A stretch of 6,621 nt of DNA from Acidobacteriota bacterium (GCA_020201365.1 JAIVGV010000100.1:1-6621), one strand, 5' to 3'; shown: positions 1 through 5,925, numbered from the stretch's first letter. Made by a program: numbers and translations. Notes: a model not told the origin generated them from the sequence alone.

Positions 1-293
1 CGCGCCTCGTCGGGCATCATGCCCTTGGCGCGGCGCAGCTCGTGGTAGAGCGCGGCGACACGGTCGAAATCGGGCGCGCGGCGGTGGTCTATGATCTCGA
101 CGCCGCCGATGTCCGCGTTCGCGTCGCGCGCCGCCTGGCGAATCTTCTCCTCGGAGCCTAAGAGCGTGACGCGCGCGACGCGCTCGCGGGCGCAGCGCGC
201 CGCCGCCGCGACCGTGCGCGCGTCCTCGCCCTCGGGCAGCACGATGCGCTGCGGGTCTGCGGCGGCGCGCTGGCGGATGCGTTCGAGAATCAT
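1..293 (-). CDS. pta: Phosphate acetyltransferase, N-terminal part (cut by window edge)
   Basis: Partial gene: 97 codons are visible from the ATG at 293-291, and the rest lies beyond the left edge. The product begins MILERIRQRAAADPQRIVLP, followed by EGEDARTV, the N-terminal signature of the Pta family. Further on, LYHELRRAKGMMPDEA matches the conserved 'LYELRK.KGMT.EEA' region. The family transfers acetyl between acetyl-CoA and phosphate (acetyl-phosphate formation or use) in the cytoplasm. The active-site half is outside the window, so a phosphate butyryltransferase-type relative cannot be fully excluded, but the N-terminus fits Pta best. No Shine-Dalgarno is visible: a cagtttt repeat array begins only 5 nt upstream of the ATG. 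The gene is divergent from the DUF2231 gene. Confidence 0.88.
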   Translation of the reverse strand, partial: MILERIRQRAAADPQRIVLPEGEDARTVAAAARCARERVARVTLLGSEEKIRQAARDANADIGGVEIIDHRRAPDFDRVAALYHELRRAKGMMPDEA

Positions 294-297
294 GGGA

Positions 298-479
298 CAG
301 TTTTCAGTTTTCGGTCTTCAGTTTTCAGTTCGGACGAGCGAAACGCACGGACGATGGCGGTCAGTATAATGCCAAGCCGCCACGGACGGGTAACGGCGCG
401 CGACTAAACAGGGCTGGCTGGCGACCGACCACCGGACGCCGATTGTTCCCTCCGGCTGAAAACCGAAAACTGAAAACTG
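298..479. repeat. Inverted cagtttt / ctgaaaa heptad arrays flanking the pta spacer
   Basis: The left arm (298-332) is five tandem 7-nt units: cagtttt, cagtttt, cggtctt, cagtttt, cagttcg. The right arm (456-479) is the inverted version: ctgaaaa, ccgaaaa, ctgaaaa, ctg. Positions 298-315 and 462-479 are an exact 18-nt inverted repeat. About 120 nt of non-repeat DNA lies between the arms. Together with the stretch up to 616, this 323-nt spacer between pta and the DUF2231 gene holds no credible gene. The same heptad recurs at 4158-4243. Confidence 0.8.
365..370 (+). promoter_or_regulatory. Possible -10 element (TATAAT)
   Basis: A perfect TATAAT sits in the divergent spacer, in an otherwise GC-rich stretch. 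No good -35 hexamer is found 16-18 nt upstream, and it is about 245 nt from the DUF2231 start. The other strand reads TATACT at 368-363, so it could equally serve pta. An 8-nt direct repeat, cacggacg, flanks it at 346-353 and 381-388. This is a weak call from one motif only. Confidence 0.25.
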
Positions 480-552
480 CCGCTTGTCGCCGCCGCGAGA
501 GTTGAATAAACTCTGACTGCGAATCCTCCTCGAAACCTCGTCGTGATGTGAA

Positions 553-568
553 ACTCCCGCGCGGGAGT
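553..568. promoter_or_regulatory. Perfect 16-bp palindrome upstream of DUF2231 gene
   Basis: actcccgcgcgggagt is an exact dyad centred between 560 and 561, 48 nt upstream of the ATG at 617. It could be an operator for a dimeric regulator or a small GC hairpin in the 5' leader. Nothing identifies a cognate protein. Confidence 0.35.
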
Positions 569-601
569 CGTGCGGGTCTCCGCGTGACTTTCGTCTGACG
601 C

Positions 602-609
602 AAAGGAGG
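602..609 (+). promoter_or_regulatory. Strong Shine-Dalgarno of the DUF2231 gene
   Basis: AAAGGAGG lies 7 nt before the ATG at 617, near-ideal in sequence and spacing. It fixes the start codon. It is the only strong Shine-Dalgarno visible in this window. Confidence 0.85.
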
Positions 610-616
610 GAACTAG

Positions 617-1111
617 ATGGAGAGTAAATTCAGAGTCCTCGGACACGGCGCGCACCCGATCCTGATCGTCTTCCCGCTGGGTCTGCTCTCGACCTCGGTC
701 GTCTTCGACATCGTCAACCTCTTCCGCCCCGGCTACGGGCTCACGATCTCGGCGCACTGGATGATCGCGGCGGGCGTCGTCGGCGGGCTGGTCGCGGCGG
801 TGCCCGGCTTCGTGGACTGGATGGCGATCCCGAAGGACACGCGCGCCAAGCGCGTCGGTCTGCTGCACGCGATCTTGAACGACATCGTGCTCGTCCTCTT
901 CGCCGTGAGCTGGTGGTTCCGCCGCGGCGCGCACTTCCACCAGCCGGACGCCGTCGCGCTCGCCTGCTCGTTCGTCGGCTTCGCGCTCGCGCTCGCGTCG
1001 GGCTGGCTCGGCGGCGAACTCGTCGAGCGGCTCGGCATGTCCGTCCACCCCGGCGCGCACCTCGACGCGCCCAGCTCGCTCTCGGGGCGACCGGCGAGCG
1101 ATAACGACTGA
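617..1111 (+). CDS. DUF2231 family four-helix membrane protein
   Basis: 164 residues. The N-terminal GHGAHPILIVFPLGLL (9-24), the AGVVGGLVAAVPGFVDW block (52-68) and the DTRAKRVGLLHAILND stretch (74-89) match the DUF2231 pattern of a His/Pro-containing entry motif, a 'GxxDW' motif and a helix with conserved His and Asn. Four hydrophobic segments are visible at about 15-36, 46-68, 82-102 and 111-132, so it is an inner-membrane protein with a polar, disordered-looking C-terminal tail. The family's biochemical role is not established. The conserved His residues suggest heme or metal binding, but that is inference. The start is fixed by a strong ribosome binding site. The gene is monocistronic in this window, divergent from pta and convergent with mpl. 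Confidence 0.85.
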   Translation: MESKFRVLGHGAHPILIVFPLGLLSTSVVFDIVNLFRPGYGLTISAHWMIAAGVVGGLVAAVPGFVDWMAIPKDTRAKRVGLLHAILNDIVLVLFAVSWWFRRGAHFHQPDAVALACSFVGFALALASGWLGGELVERLGMSVHPGAHLDAPSSLSGRPASDND

Positions 1112-1118
1112 GCAGGAG

Positions 1119-1273
1119 AACTAGCCACAGAGGGCACAGAGATCACAGAGGGAAGAGATGGTGAAGTAGGAGCGATGAACGATGAACTGTAAAACCGTCC
1201 GTCTTACTTTATCGTTCCGCGTTCATCGTTCATATTTTCCTCTCTGTGCCCTCTGTGATCTCTGTGGCTAGTT
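1119..1273. repeat. Nested inverted arrays (outer 9-nt, inner 7-nt units) between convergent genes
   Basis: Outer left arm: cacagaggg, cacagagat, cacagaggg (1126-1152). Outer right arm: ctctgtgcc, ctctgtgat, ctctgtggc (1242-1268). The outermost 14 nt, aactagccacagag (1119-1132), pair exactly with 1260-1273. Inner arms: atgaacgatgaac (1175-1187) is an exact inverted repeat of 1221-1233, with 7-nt periodicity (atcgttc, cgcgttc, atcgttc at 1211-1231). The whole spacer could fold as one long imperfect hairpin on either strand. Given its place between convergent genes, it may act as a bidirectional transcription end. The right arm runs into mpl and supplies its TAG stop. Confidence 0.8.
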
Positions 1274-2707
1274 TTTATGATGAGCTTGCGCCTCGCCGTC
1301 GCGTGTGCGTAGCGCGCCGAGCAGCTTGTCGTGGAGTCCGCCGAAGCCGCCGTTGGACATGACGGCGACGGTGTCGCCCGGGCGGAGTTCCGGCGCGAGG
1401 TGCGCGACGATTGCGTCCGCGCCGTCGAGGCAGAAGGCGCGCGTGCCCGCGTGGTTGATCTCGGCGACGAGTTCGTCGGTGTTTAAGAGCCGACCGTAGA
1501 TCGATCCCTTCTCGCGGTCGAAGACCGTGGCGACGACGACGTAATCCGCCGAGCCGAACGCGGCGACGTACTCTTTTTGAAAGACCGCGAGGCGCGAGGT
1601 CGCCGAGCGCGGCTCGAAGACCGCGACGAGCCGCCCCTGTTTGTACTTCGCGCGCAGCGCTTGCAAAGTCTCGCGCACGGCGGTCGGGTGGTGCGCGAAG
1701 TCGTCAATCACGGTCACGCCCGAAGCCGCGCCCTTCACCTGCATCCTGCGCTGCACGCTCTTGAACGTGGCGAGCGCTTCACGGATCGCCGCGCGCTCGA
1801 CATTCCACGCGTCAGCCGCGACGACGACCGCGAGCGTGTTCCTCACGTTGAACTCCCCGATGAGCGGCATCTCGAACTCGCCCCACTCCTTGCCTTCGCG
1901 GAGGACGCGGAAGCGCGTCAGCTCGCCCGAAAAGTCAACGTCGCGCGCCTGCCACTTGGCGTCGTCGCAAGTGCCGAAGGTTTCGAGCTGCGTGTGCAGG
2001 CGCGAGCCCATCGCGCCCACAACGTCGCGGACGTTCGCGTCGTCCCAGCCGGCGACGAGGCGACCGTTCGCGGGCACGAGGTTCATGAAGCGGCGGAAGG
2101 CGAGCTTCACGGCGTCGAGGTTCGCGTAGATGTCGGCGTGATCGAACTCGATGTTGTTGACGACGGCGACTTCCGGGAGGTAGTGCATGAACTTCGCGCC
2201 CTTGTCGAAGTAGGCGGTGTCGTACTCGTCGCCCTCGATGATGAAGTAGTCGCTCTCCGTCACGCGGAAGCTCTTGCCGAAGTTCTGCACGACGCCGCCG
2301 ACGAGGAACGACGGGTTGAGCCCCGCGACTTCCATCACCCACGTCGCGATGCTCGTCGTCGTCGTCTTGCCGTGCGTGCCCGCGACGACGAGCGAGCGCC
2401 GCCCGCGTATGAACTCCTCCTTGACGACCTCCGCCTGCGAGCGGTAGTGAAGCTTGCGGTTCAAGGTCTCCTCGACCTCGGCGTTCCCGCGCGACAAGGC
2501 GTTTCCGACGACGACGCAGTCGGGCGCTGGCGTCAGGTGCTCCGGCTTGTAGCCGCGCATCACCTCGATGCCGAGTTCGGCGAGCATCGTGGACATCGGC
2601 GGATAGACGTTCTCGTCCGAGCCCGCCACGCGATGCCCGCGCGCCTGCAACATCCCGGCGAGGCTGCCCATCGCCGTGCCACAGATTCCGATCAAGTGAT
2701 AGTGCAT
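1268..2707 (-). CDS. mpl: UDP-MurNAc:L-Ala-gamma-D-Glu-meso-DAP ligase (murein tripeptide recycling)
   Basis: 479 residues from the ATG at 2707-2705. Mpl joins recycled murein tripeptide to UDP-MurNAc with ATP in the cytoplasm, feeding cell-wall precursor synthesis. The N-terminus HYHLIGICGTAMGSLAGML and GSDENVYPPMSTML (29-42) are Mpl hallmarks that separate it from MurC. The ATP P-loop GTHGKTTT is at 110-117; NNIEFDHADI is at 184-193; DDFAHHPT at 335-342, EPRS at 365-368 and MSNGGFGG at 450-457 lie in the C-terminal ligase domain. Length is close to E. coli Mpl (about 457). An in-frame TTG at 2728 would add 7 residues. The ATG is preferred because it aligns with the E. coli N-terminus; neither has a clear Shine-Dalgarno. 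The stop codon lies inside the 1119-1273 repeat. The gene follows the kinase in the same direction after a hairpin, so co-transcription is uncertain. Confidence 0.95.
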   Translation of the reverse strand: MHYHLIGICGTAMGSLAGMLQARGHRVAGSDENVYPPMSTMLAELGIEVMRGYKPEHLTPAPDCVVVGNALSRGNAEVEETLNRKLHYRSQAEVVKEEFIRGRRSLVVAGTHGKTTTTSIATWVMEVAGLNPSFLVGGVVQNFGKSFRVTESDYFIIEGDEYDTAYFDKGAKFMHYLPEVAVVNNIEFDHADIYANLDAVKLAFRRFMNLVPANGRLVAGWDDANVRDVVGAMGSRLHTQLETFGTCDDAKWQARDVDFSGELTRFRVLREGKEWGEFEMPLIGEFNVRNTLAVVVAADAWNVERAAIREALATFKSVQRRMQVKGAASGVTVIDDFAHHPTAVRETLQALRAKYKQGRLVAVFEPRSATSRLAVFQKEYVAAFGSADYVVVATVFDREKGSIYGRLLNTDELVAEINHAGTRAFCLDGADAIVAHLAPELRPGDTVAVMSNGGFGGLHDKLLGALRTRDGEAQAHHKN

Positions 2708-2741
2708 AAGAGCAGTGACGGGCGACAAGTAATAAGTTAAG

Positions 2742-2770
2742 AACTGATCGCGCCGCGCAGCCGGTCAGTT
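2742..2770 (-). terminator. Small hairpin after the hybrid kinase gene
   Basis: Read on the minus strand, aactga (2770-2765) pairs with tcagtt (2747-2742), with two more pairs after a mismatch. A moderately T-rich stretch (cttaacttatt) follows. It begins 4 nt after the kinase stop codon. It may be a weak terminator or attenuator separating the signalling genes from mpl. The stem is short, so confidence is low. Confidence 0.28.
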
Positions 2771-2774
2771 AGTT

Positions 2775-4148
2775 TCAGTCGTCCCCCGCGACGGGGATCG
2801 TGAAGGAGAAGGTCGAGCCTTTGCCGACGGTTGATGTGACGTTGATCTCGCCGCCGTGGAGTTCGACGAGCTGGCGCGTGATGTAGAGTCCGAGACCCGT
2901 GCCCTTCTCGCTGCGCGTGGCGCGCGAGCGCGCCTGCTCGTACTTGTCGAAGAGCGTCGGGATGTCGTCCGCTGGGATGCCGACGCCCGTGTCCGTGACC
3001 GAGACGCGCACGCGGTCGTCGCCGTCGTCGCGCACGGCTGCGTCGTTTTCTCGCTCAAGCGCGGCGGAGATGGAGACGCGACCACCCTTCGGCGTGAACT
3101 TCAGGGCGTTCGAGACGAGATTGACGATGACGCGGCGGAGCTTGGCGCGGTCGGCGAGGGCGCGCGGCAGATTCGACGCGACGCCGTTCTCGAGCGCGAT
3201 GCCTTTCTCGGCGGCGACCGTGCGCATCCCTTCGCAGACTTCCGCGACGAGCGGGGCGAGATCGGTCGCGGCGAGATCGAGCTGGAGCGTGCCGGACTCG
3301 ATCTTGGCGGAGTCGAGCAGGTCATTGACCAGCTCGATCAGGTTCTGCGTGTTGCGCTCCATCATCGAGACCATGTGCTGCTGCTCGGGCGTCAACTCGC
3401 CGAGGCGACCGGAGCTAAAAAAACTGATGACGCCGCTGATGACCGTCAGGGGCGAGCGCAGGTCGTGCGTCGTGACGGCGAGAAACTCCTCCTTCAGCTC
3501 GGCGAGCTCGCGCAGCTTCGCGTTCGCCTCTTCGAGCTCGCGGTTGGATTCCGCCAGCTCGCGGTTCAGTCGCTCCAGCTCCTCGCGCTTCTCTTCGAGC
3601 TCGGCGAGCACCGACATGAGATCGCGGTTCTGCTGCTCCAACTCTTCGACGGCCGACTCCTCGATGGTCTCCGCGAAGCGCTCGCGCACCTCCGCGACGC
3701 GCTCGCGCAACTCGGCGGCGCGCGCGGGCGGAAGCCACTTGATGACGGTGACGCGCGTGCCGCTGCCGTCCGAGGATTCGACGCGGAAGTCGTCCATCAG
3801 TCGGCGCGTGCCCGCCAGCCCGATGCCGAGACCGTGGGAGGAGTGGAACTCGCCGCGCATGATGCGCTCGATCAGCTCGGGCTCGATGCCGGGTCCGTCG
3901 TCGCGCGCCGTGATCTGCAAACCGGCGGCGTGACCGACCTCGGCGACGGCGAGCGAGATCGCGCCGGAGCGCGCGTACTCGTAGATGTTGCGCGTCAGCT
4001 CGGAGACGGCGGTCGTGATCTTGATCTGCGTCGTCTGGTCGAAGCCCATCTCGCGCGCCAGCCGGCGGACGCGGTCGCGCACCTTCACGATGTCCGCCTC
4101 GCGCCGCACGTAGATGTCGCCGAGCCGCGTTGTGTTGATCTCTTCCAA
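2775..4148 (-). CDS. Hybrid kinase: RsbT-like domain + coiled coil + HisKA/HATPase histidine kinase
   Basis: 457 residues, no membrane segment, so probably cytoplasmic. Residues ~8-138 are an RsbT-like GHKL domain: N box SELTRNIYEYA (E50, N54), G1 box DDGPGI (84-88), G2 box GLGIGLAGTRRLMDDF (106-121) and the closing strand GTRVTVIKWL. Residues ~142-226 are a charged Glu/Arg/Leu coiled coil. The H box THDLRSPLTVISG carries the probable phospho-acceptor His228. The second ATPase domain has N box NLVSNALKF (343-351), G1 DTGVGI (386-391), F box LFDKYEQ (399-405) and G2 GTGLGL (416-421). It has no PAS, GAF, HAMP or periplasmic sensor, so the RsbT-like domain is the apparent input module. I infer that it senses stressosome state. 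No response regulator is in the window. The start is TTG with only a weak GGAA upstream; a GTG at codon 14 is possible but less likely. The upstream spacer is a heptad array. Confidence 0.9.
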   Translation of the reverse strand: MEEINTTRLGDIYVRREADIVKVRDRVRRLAREMGFDQTTQIKITTAVSELTRNIYEYARSGAISLAVAEVGHAAGLQITARDDGPGIEPELIERIMRGEFHSSHGLGIGLAGTRRLMDDFRVESSDGSGTRVTVIKWLPPARAAELRERVAEVRERFAETIEESAVEELEQQNRDLMSVLAELEEKREELERLNRELAESNRELEEANAKLRELAELKEEFLAVTTHDLRSPLTVISGVISFFSSGRLGELTPEQQHMVSMMERNTQNLIELVNDLLDSAKIESGTLQLDLAATDLAPLVAEVCEGMRTVAAEKGIALENGVASNLPRALADRAKLRRVIVNLVSNALKFTPKGGRVSISAALERENDAAVRDDGDDRVRVSVTDTGVGIPADDIPTLFDKYEQARSRATRSEKGTGLGLYITRQLVELHGGEINVTSTVGKGSTFSFTIPVAGDD

Positions 4149-4157
4149 GACGGTTTC

Positions 4158-4243
4158 CAGTTTTGAGTTTTCAGTTTTCAGCCGCTCCGGTTCTCAGCCT
4201 TCGACCTTCCGGCTGAAAACTGAAAACCGAAAACCGAAAACTG
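4158..4243. repeat. Inverted cagtttt / ctgaaaa heptad array in spacer before the hybrid kinase
   Basis: Left arm: cagtttt, gagtttt, cagtttt, cag (4158-4181). Right arm: ctgaaaa, ctgaaaa, ccgaaaa, ccgaaaa, ctg (4213-4243). Positions 4167-4183 and 4211-4227 are an exact 17-nt inverted repeat around a 27-nt loop. The array starts immediately after the stop codon of the phosphatase fusion and ends 9 nt before the kinase TTG. The unit is the same as in the pta spacer. Confidence 0.8.
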
Positions 4244-5437
4244 TCAGCGCGCCACGAGCACGGTCGCGTCGTCCGTTTCGCGCGAGTAGTCGCGGGCGAG
4301 CACTCCGGCGATCATCTGCGGGCTCTTGGCGAGCAAGCCGGGGTAGTCCTCTATGTCCCACGTCGCGCTCAAGCCGTCGCTGGCGAGCAGAACGGTCGCG
4401 CCCTCAGACCAGTCGTAGGAGAAGACGCGCACCGCGCCGAGGCGCGAGCCGAGCGTGCCGTTGGCGGAGACGGGGCGCACGGGCGCGGGCGAGCCGACGA
4501 CGCGCACCTCGACGTTGCCGACGCCCGCGAAGTGGAACTTCTGCGCGCGCGCGTCGAGCACGCACGCGCCCATCACCGCGCCGCGCGTCGGGCGCAGGCG
4601 CTCGTGCGCGCGGCGGAAGACATCTTCGAGCGGTTCGCCCTGCCACGCCGAGAGGATTTCGAGCGCGGCGTCCGCCGCCTCGCGCGCGCCCGCGCCGTGA
4701 CCGAGGCCGTCCACGACGGCGAGCAGTTGCTGCCCCGCACGTCGCCGGACGAAGTAGGCATCGCCGTTGTCGGTCTCGCCCGGGTGTGGGCGCGACCAGA
4801 CGCCGATGCGGCGCGCGGTCGCGGCGTGGCGTTCGGGCGAGAGCCTGGCAGCCGCGATCCACTTACGACCCAAGAGCGCCGTGCCGTGCGTCGTGCGCCG
4901 CGAGGCGTGACCGGAGGCGGCGGCCGGCGCGGCGCGCGAAGGCGCCGACGAGGACGCCGAAGACAGGGACGCCGAAGACGAGCGCGACGGGCGCGGCGGC
5001 AGCGGTGAAGAGAGTGACGACGGCGACGGCGGCGAGGGCGTCGCGTGCCGAGACGACCGCGCGATCTTGGCGGGCTTGACGGTCGAATAGACCTCGAACT
5101 CGTCCATCAATCTTTGGATCGCGCCTAAGCCGGCGCCGAGCCCGCCGCCCGAAGAGACGCCGTCGCGTATGGCGCGTTCGAGATCGCTGATGCCGGGACC
5201 CTTGTCGCTGTAGAAAATTTCGATGCCGGGCTCGGCTCCGAGCGGCGAGGTGAAGTGAATCCAGCCGCCGCCGTCTGCGTAGCGCACGGCGTTCGTGCCG
5301 ATCTCCTGGACGACGATGTCCAGCTCCGCCAGCTCGCGCTCGGTGAAGCCGACGCCGCGCGCGAACGAGTGGACGGCGCGGCGCACAGTTCCCACCTGCG
5401 CCTCGTCGTGCACCTCCATTGACTGAATCAAACGCAT
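4244..5437 (-). CDS. RsbT-like ATPase domain fused to RsbX-like PP2C/SpoIIE phosphatase
   Basis: 397 residues from the ATG at 5437-5435. Residues ~8-118 are an RsbT-like GHKL domain: QEIGTNAVRYA (E45, N49), SDKGPGI (D78, G80, G82), GGGLGAGLGAIQRLMDEFEV (97-116). Residues ~208-397 are a compact PP2C domain like Bacillus RsbX: PGETDNGDAYF (D223, D226), VVDGLGHG (D243), ASDGL (D354), TDDATVLV (D389, D390), giving the acidic metal-binding set. RsbX-type phosphatases dephosphorylate the RsbS/RsbR scaffold and reset the stressosome. ATPase-phosphatase fusions of this kind are a known architecture. The oddity is that the closing hairpin, continuous in the two RsbT-like paralogues here (S..GxGT...W), is split by about 62 Ser/Pro/Ala-rich residues between YST (117-119) and HGTALLGRKW (184-193). 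No Shine-Dalgarno is visible; a repeat array begins 6 nt upstream. The phosphatase assignment is firm; the integrity of the N-terminal domain is not. Confidence 0.85.
   Translation of the reverse strand: MRLIQSMEVHDEAQVGTVRRAVHSFARGVGFTERELAELDIVVQEIGTNAVRYADGGGWIHFTSPLGAEPGIEIFYSDKGPGISDLERAIRDGVSSGGGLGAGLGAIQRLMDEFEVYSTVKPAKIARSSRHATPSPPSPSSLSSPLPPRPSRSSSASLSSASSSAPSRAAPAAASGHASRRTTHGTALLGRKWIAAARLSPERHAATARRIGVWSRPHPGETDNGDAYFVRRRAGQQLLAVVDGLGHGAGAREAADAALEILSAWQGEPLEDVFRRAHERLRPTRGAVMGACVLDARAQKFHFAGVGNVEVRVVGSPAPVRPVSANGTLGSRLGAVRVFSYDWSEGATVLLASDGLSATWDIEDYPGLLAKSPQMIAGVLARDYSRETDDATVLVAR
4863..5077 (-). other. Low-complexity insertion in the fusion; alternative frame looks more gene-like
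   Basis: In the gene's frame this stretch reads as Ser/Pro/Ala/Arg-rich low complexity (RHATPSPPSPSSLSSPLPP and on). By hand count over 67 codons from 5059, about 87% of second positions are G or C, far above normal coding. The frame starting at 5057 has high GC in third positions (about 87%) but only about 59% in second positions. It encodes a hydrophobic run at 5042-4935 beginning DALAAVAVVTLFTAAAAPVA and continuing LVFGVPVFGVLVGAFA, then ARRAGRRLRSR, and a TAA at 4865-4863. This suggests either two compensating frameshifts (assembly or real) or a translated alternative frame. Coordinates cover the insertion plus the alternative frame to its stop. Confidence 0.55.
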
Positions 5438-5443
5438 AGAAAT

Positions 5444-5520
5444 AGAGGTCAGAGGTTAGAGGTTAGAGGTTAGAAAAAGCAAACGTCGGGCTGACCTCTA
5501 ACCTCTGATCTCTGACCTCT
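5444..5520. repeat. Inverted agaggtt / ctgacct heptad array between rsbT and the phosphatase fusion
   Basis: Left arm: agaggtc then agaggtt three times, plus ag (5444-5473). Right arm: ctgacct, ctaacct, ctgatct, ctgacct, ct (5491-5520). The two 30-nt arms match as inverted repeats at 27 of 30 positions around a 17-nt loop. The array fills most of the 89-nt spacer: it starts 6 nt after the rsbT stop and ends 6 nt before the fusion ATG, leaving no room for a normal Shine-Dalgarno. Confidence 0.85.
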
Positions 5521-5526
5521 TGCCTT

Positions 5527-5925
5527 TCAGAGCCAGCGCACGACCGTGATCTTCGTGCCGCGGCCGGGCGCGCTCTGGATGTCGAACTCGTCAACGAGGC
5601 GTCGCGAGCCGGGCAGCCCTTTGCCGAGCCCTTTGCTCGTCGAGTAGCCGTCGCGCATGGCGGCGGCGATGTCCGGGATGCCGGGTCCGGTGTCCTCGAA
5701 GATGAGGCGCAAGCCGCGGCGACCGTGCGGCGAGTCGGTCGGCTGCGCGATGAGGCGACCCGCGCGGGCGTACTTGACGACGTTGCGCGCGAGTTCGGAG
5801 GCGACCGTGGCGAGGCGCGTCTGATCGAGCAGGGTGAAGCCGAGCGCGGCGGCGATGGTGCGCACCTCGCCGCGCGCGACCACCACGTCCTCGTCGTGCT
5901 CAAGCGCGATTGATTTGCTCTCCAA
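5527..5925 (-). CDS. rsbT: RsbT, serine/threonine kinase of the stressosome
   Basis: 132 residues, the usual size of RsbT (about 133 in B. subtilis). It is a single GHKL ATPase domain: N box SELARNVVKYA (E44, N48), G1 box EDTGPGIPDI (D78, G80, G82), G2 box GLGKGLPGSRRLVDEF (99-114) and closing strand GTKITVVRWL. In Bacillus, RsbT phosphorylates RsbS and RsbR, leaves the scaffold and activates a downstream partner. The start is a TTG (5925-5923), 26 nt inside the end of rsbS, with GGGGAG 10 nt upstream. This start gives an N-terminal length matching B. subtilis RsbT (about 13 residues before DVVVAR), and the overlap implies translational coupling with rsbS. Good match; an RsbT paralogue serving another partner is the main alternative. 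Confidence 0.93.
   Translation of the reverse strand: MESKSIALEHDEDVVVARGEVRTIAAALGFTLLDQTRLATVASELARNVVKYARAGRLIAQPTDSPHGRRGLRLIFEDTGPGIPDIAAAMRDGYSTSKGLGKGLPGSRRLVDEFDIQSAPGRGTKITVVRWL

Noticed and set aside
361..603. Minus-strand 80-codon open frame in the divergent spacer
   Set aside because: Encodes a repeat arm and Arg/Ser-rich sequence with no family resemblance or ribosome site; the spacer is better read as non-coding.
404..1060. Minus-strand 218-codon open frame across the DUF2231 gene
   Set aside because: Lies opposite a well-supported membrane protein with a strong ribosome site, and runs through repeat-bearing spacer DNA.
1577..2740. Long plus-strand open frame opposite mpl
   Set aside because: It is antisense to a clear Mpl protein; its product is rich in Arg/Val/Asp/Glu without motifs, as expected of the reverse frame of a GC-rich gene.
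2856..4166. Long plus-strand open frame (436 codons) opposite the hybrid kinase
   Set aside because: Shadow of the GC-rich kinase gene; no recognisable domain and no ribosome site.
4404..4862. GTG-started minus-strand frame right after the TAA of the alternative frame
   Set aside because: Its product is Arg-rich without motifs; the phosphatase domain in this interval is clearly read in the frame of the 5437-4244 gene.
4114..5079. Plus-strand open frame rich in Arg opposite the phosphatase fusion
   Set aside because: Composition is that of an antisense GC-rich frame, and it begins inside the repeat array and the kinase start.
5444..5520. CRISPR-like array
   Set aside because: Units are only 7 nt, directly tandem with no spacers, and arranged as two inverted arms; this is not CRISPR architecture.
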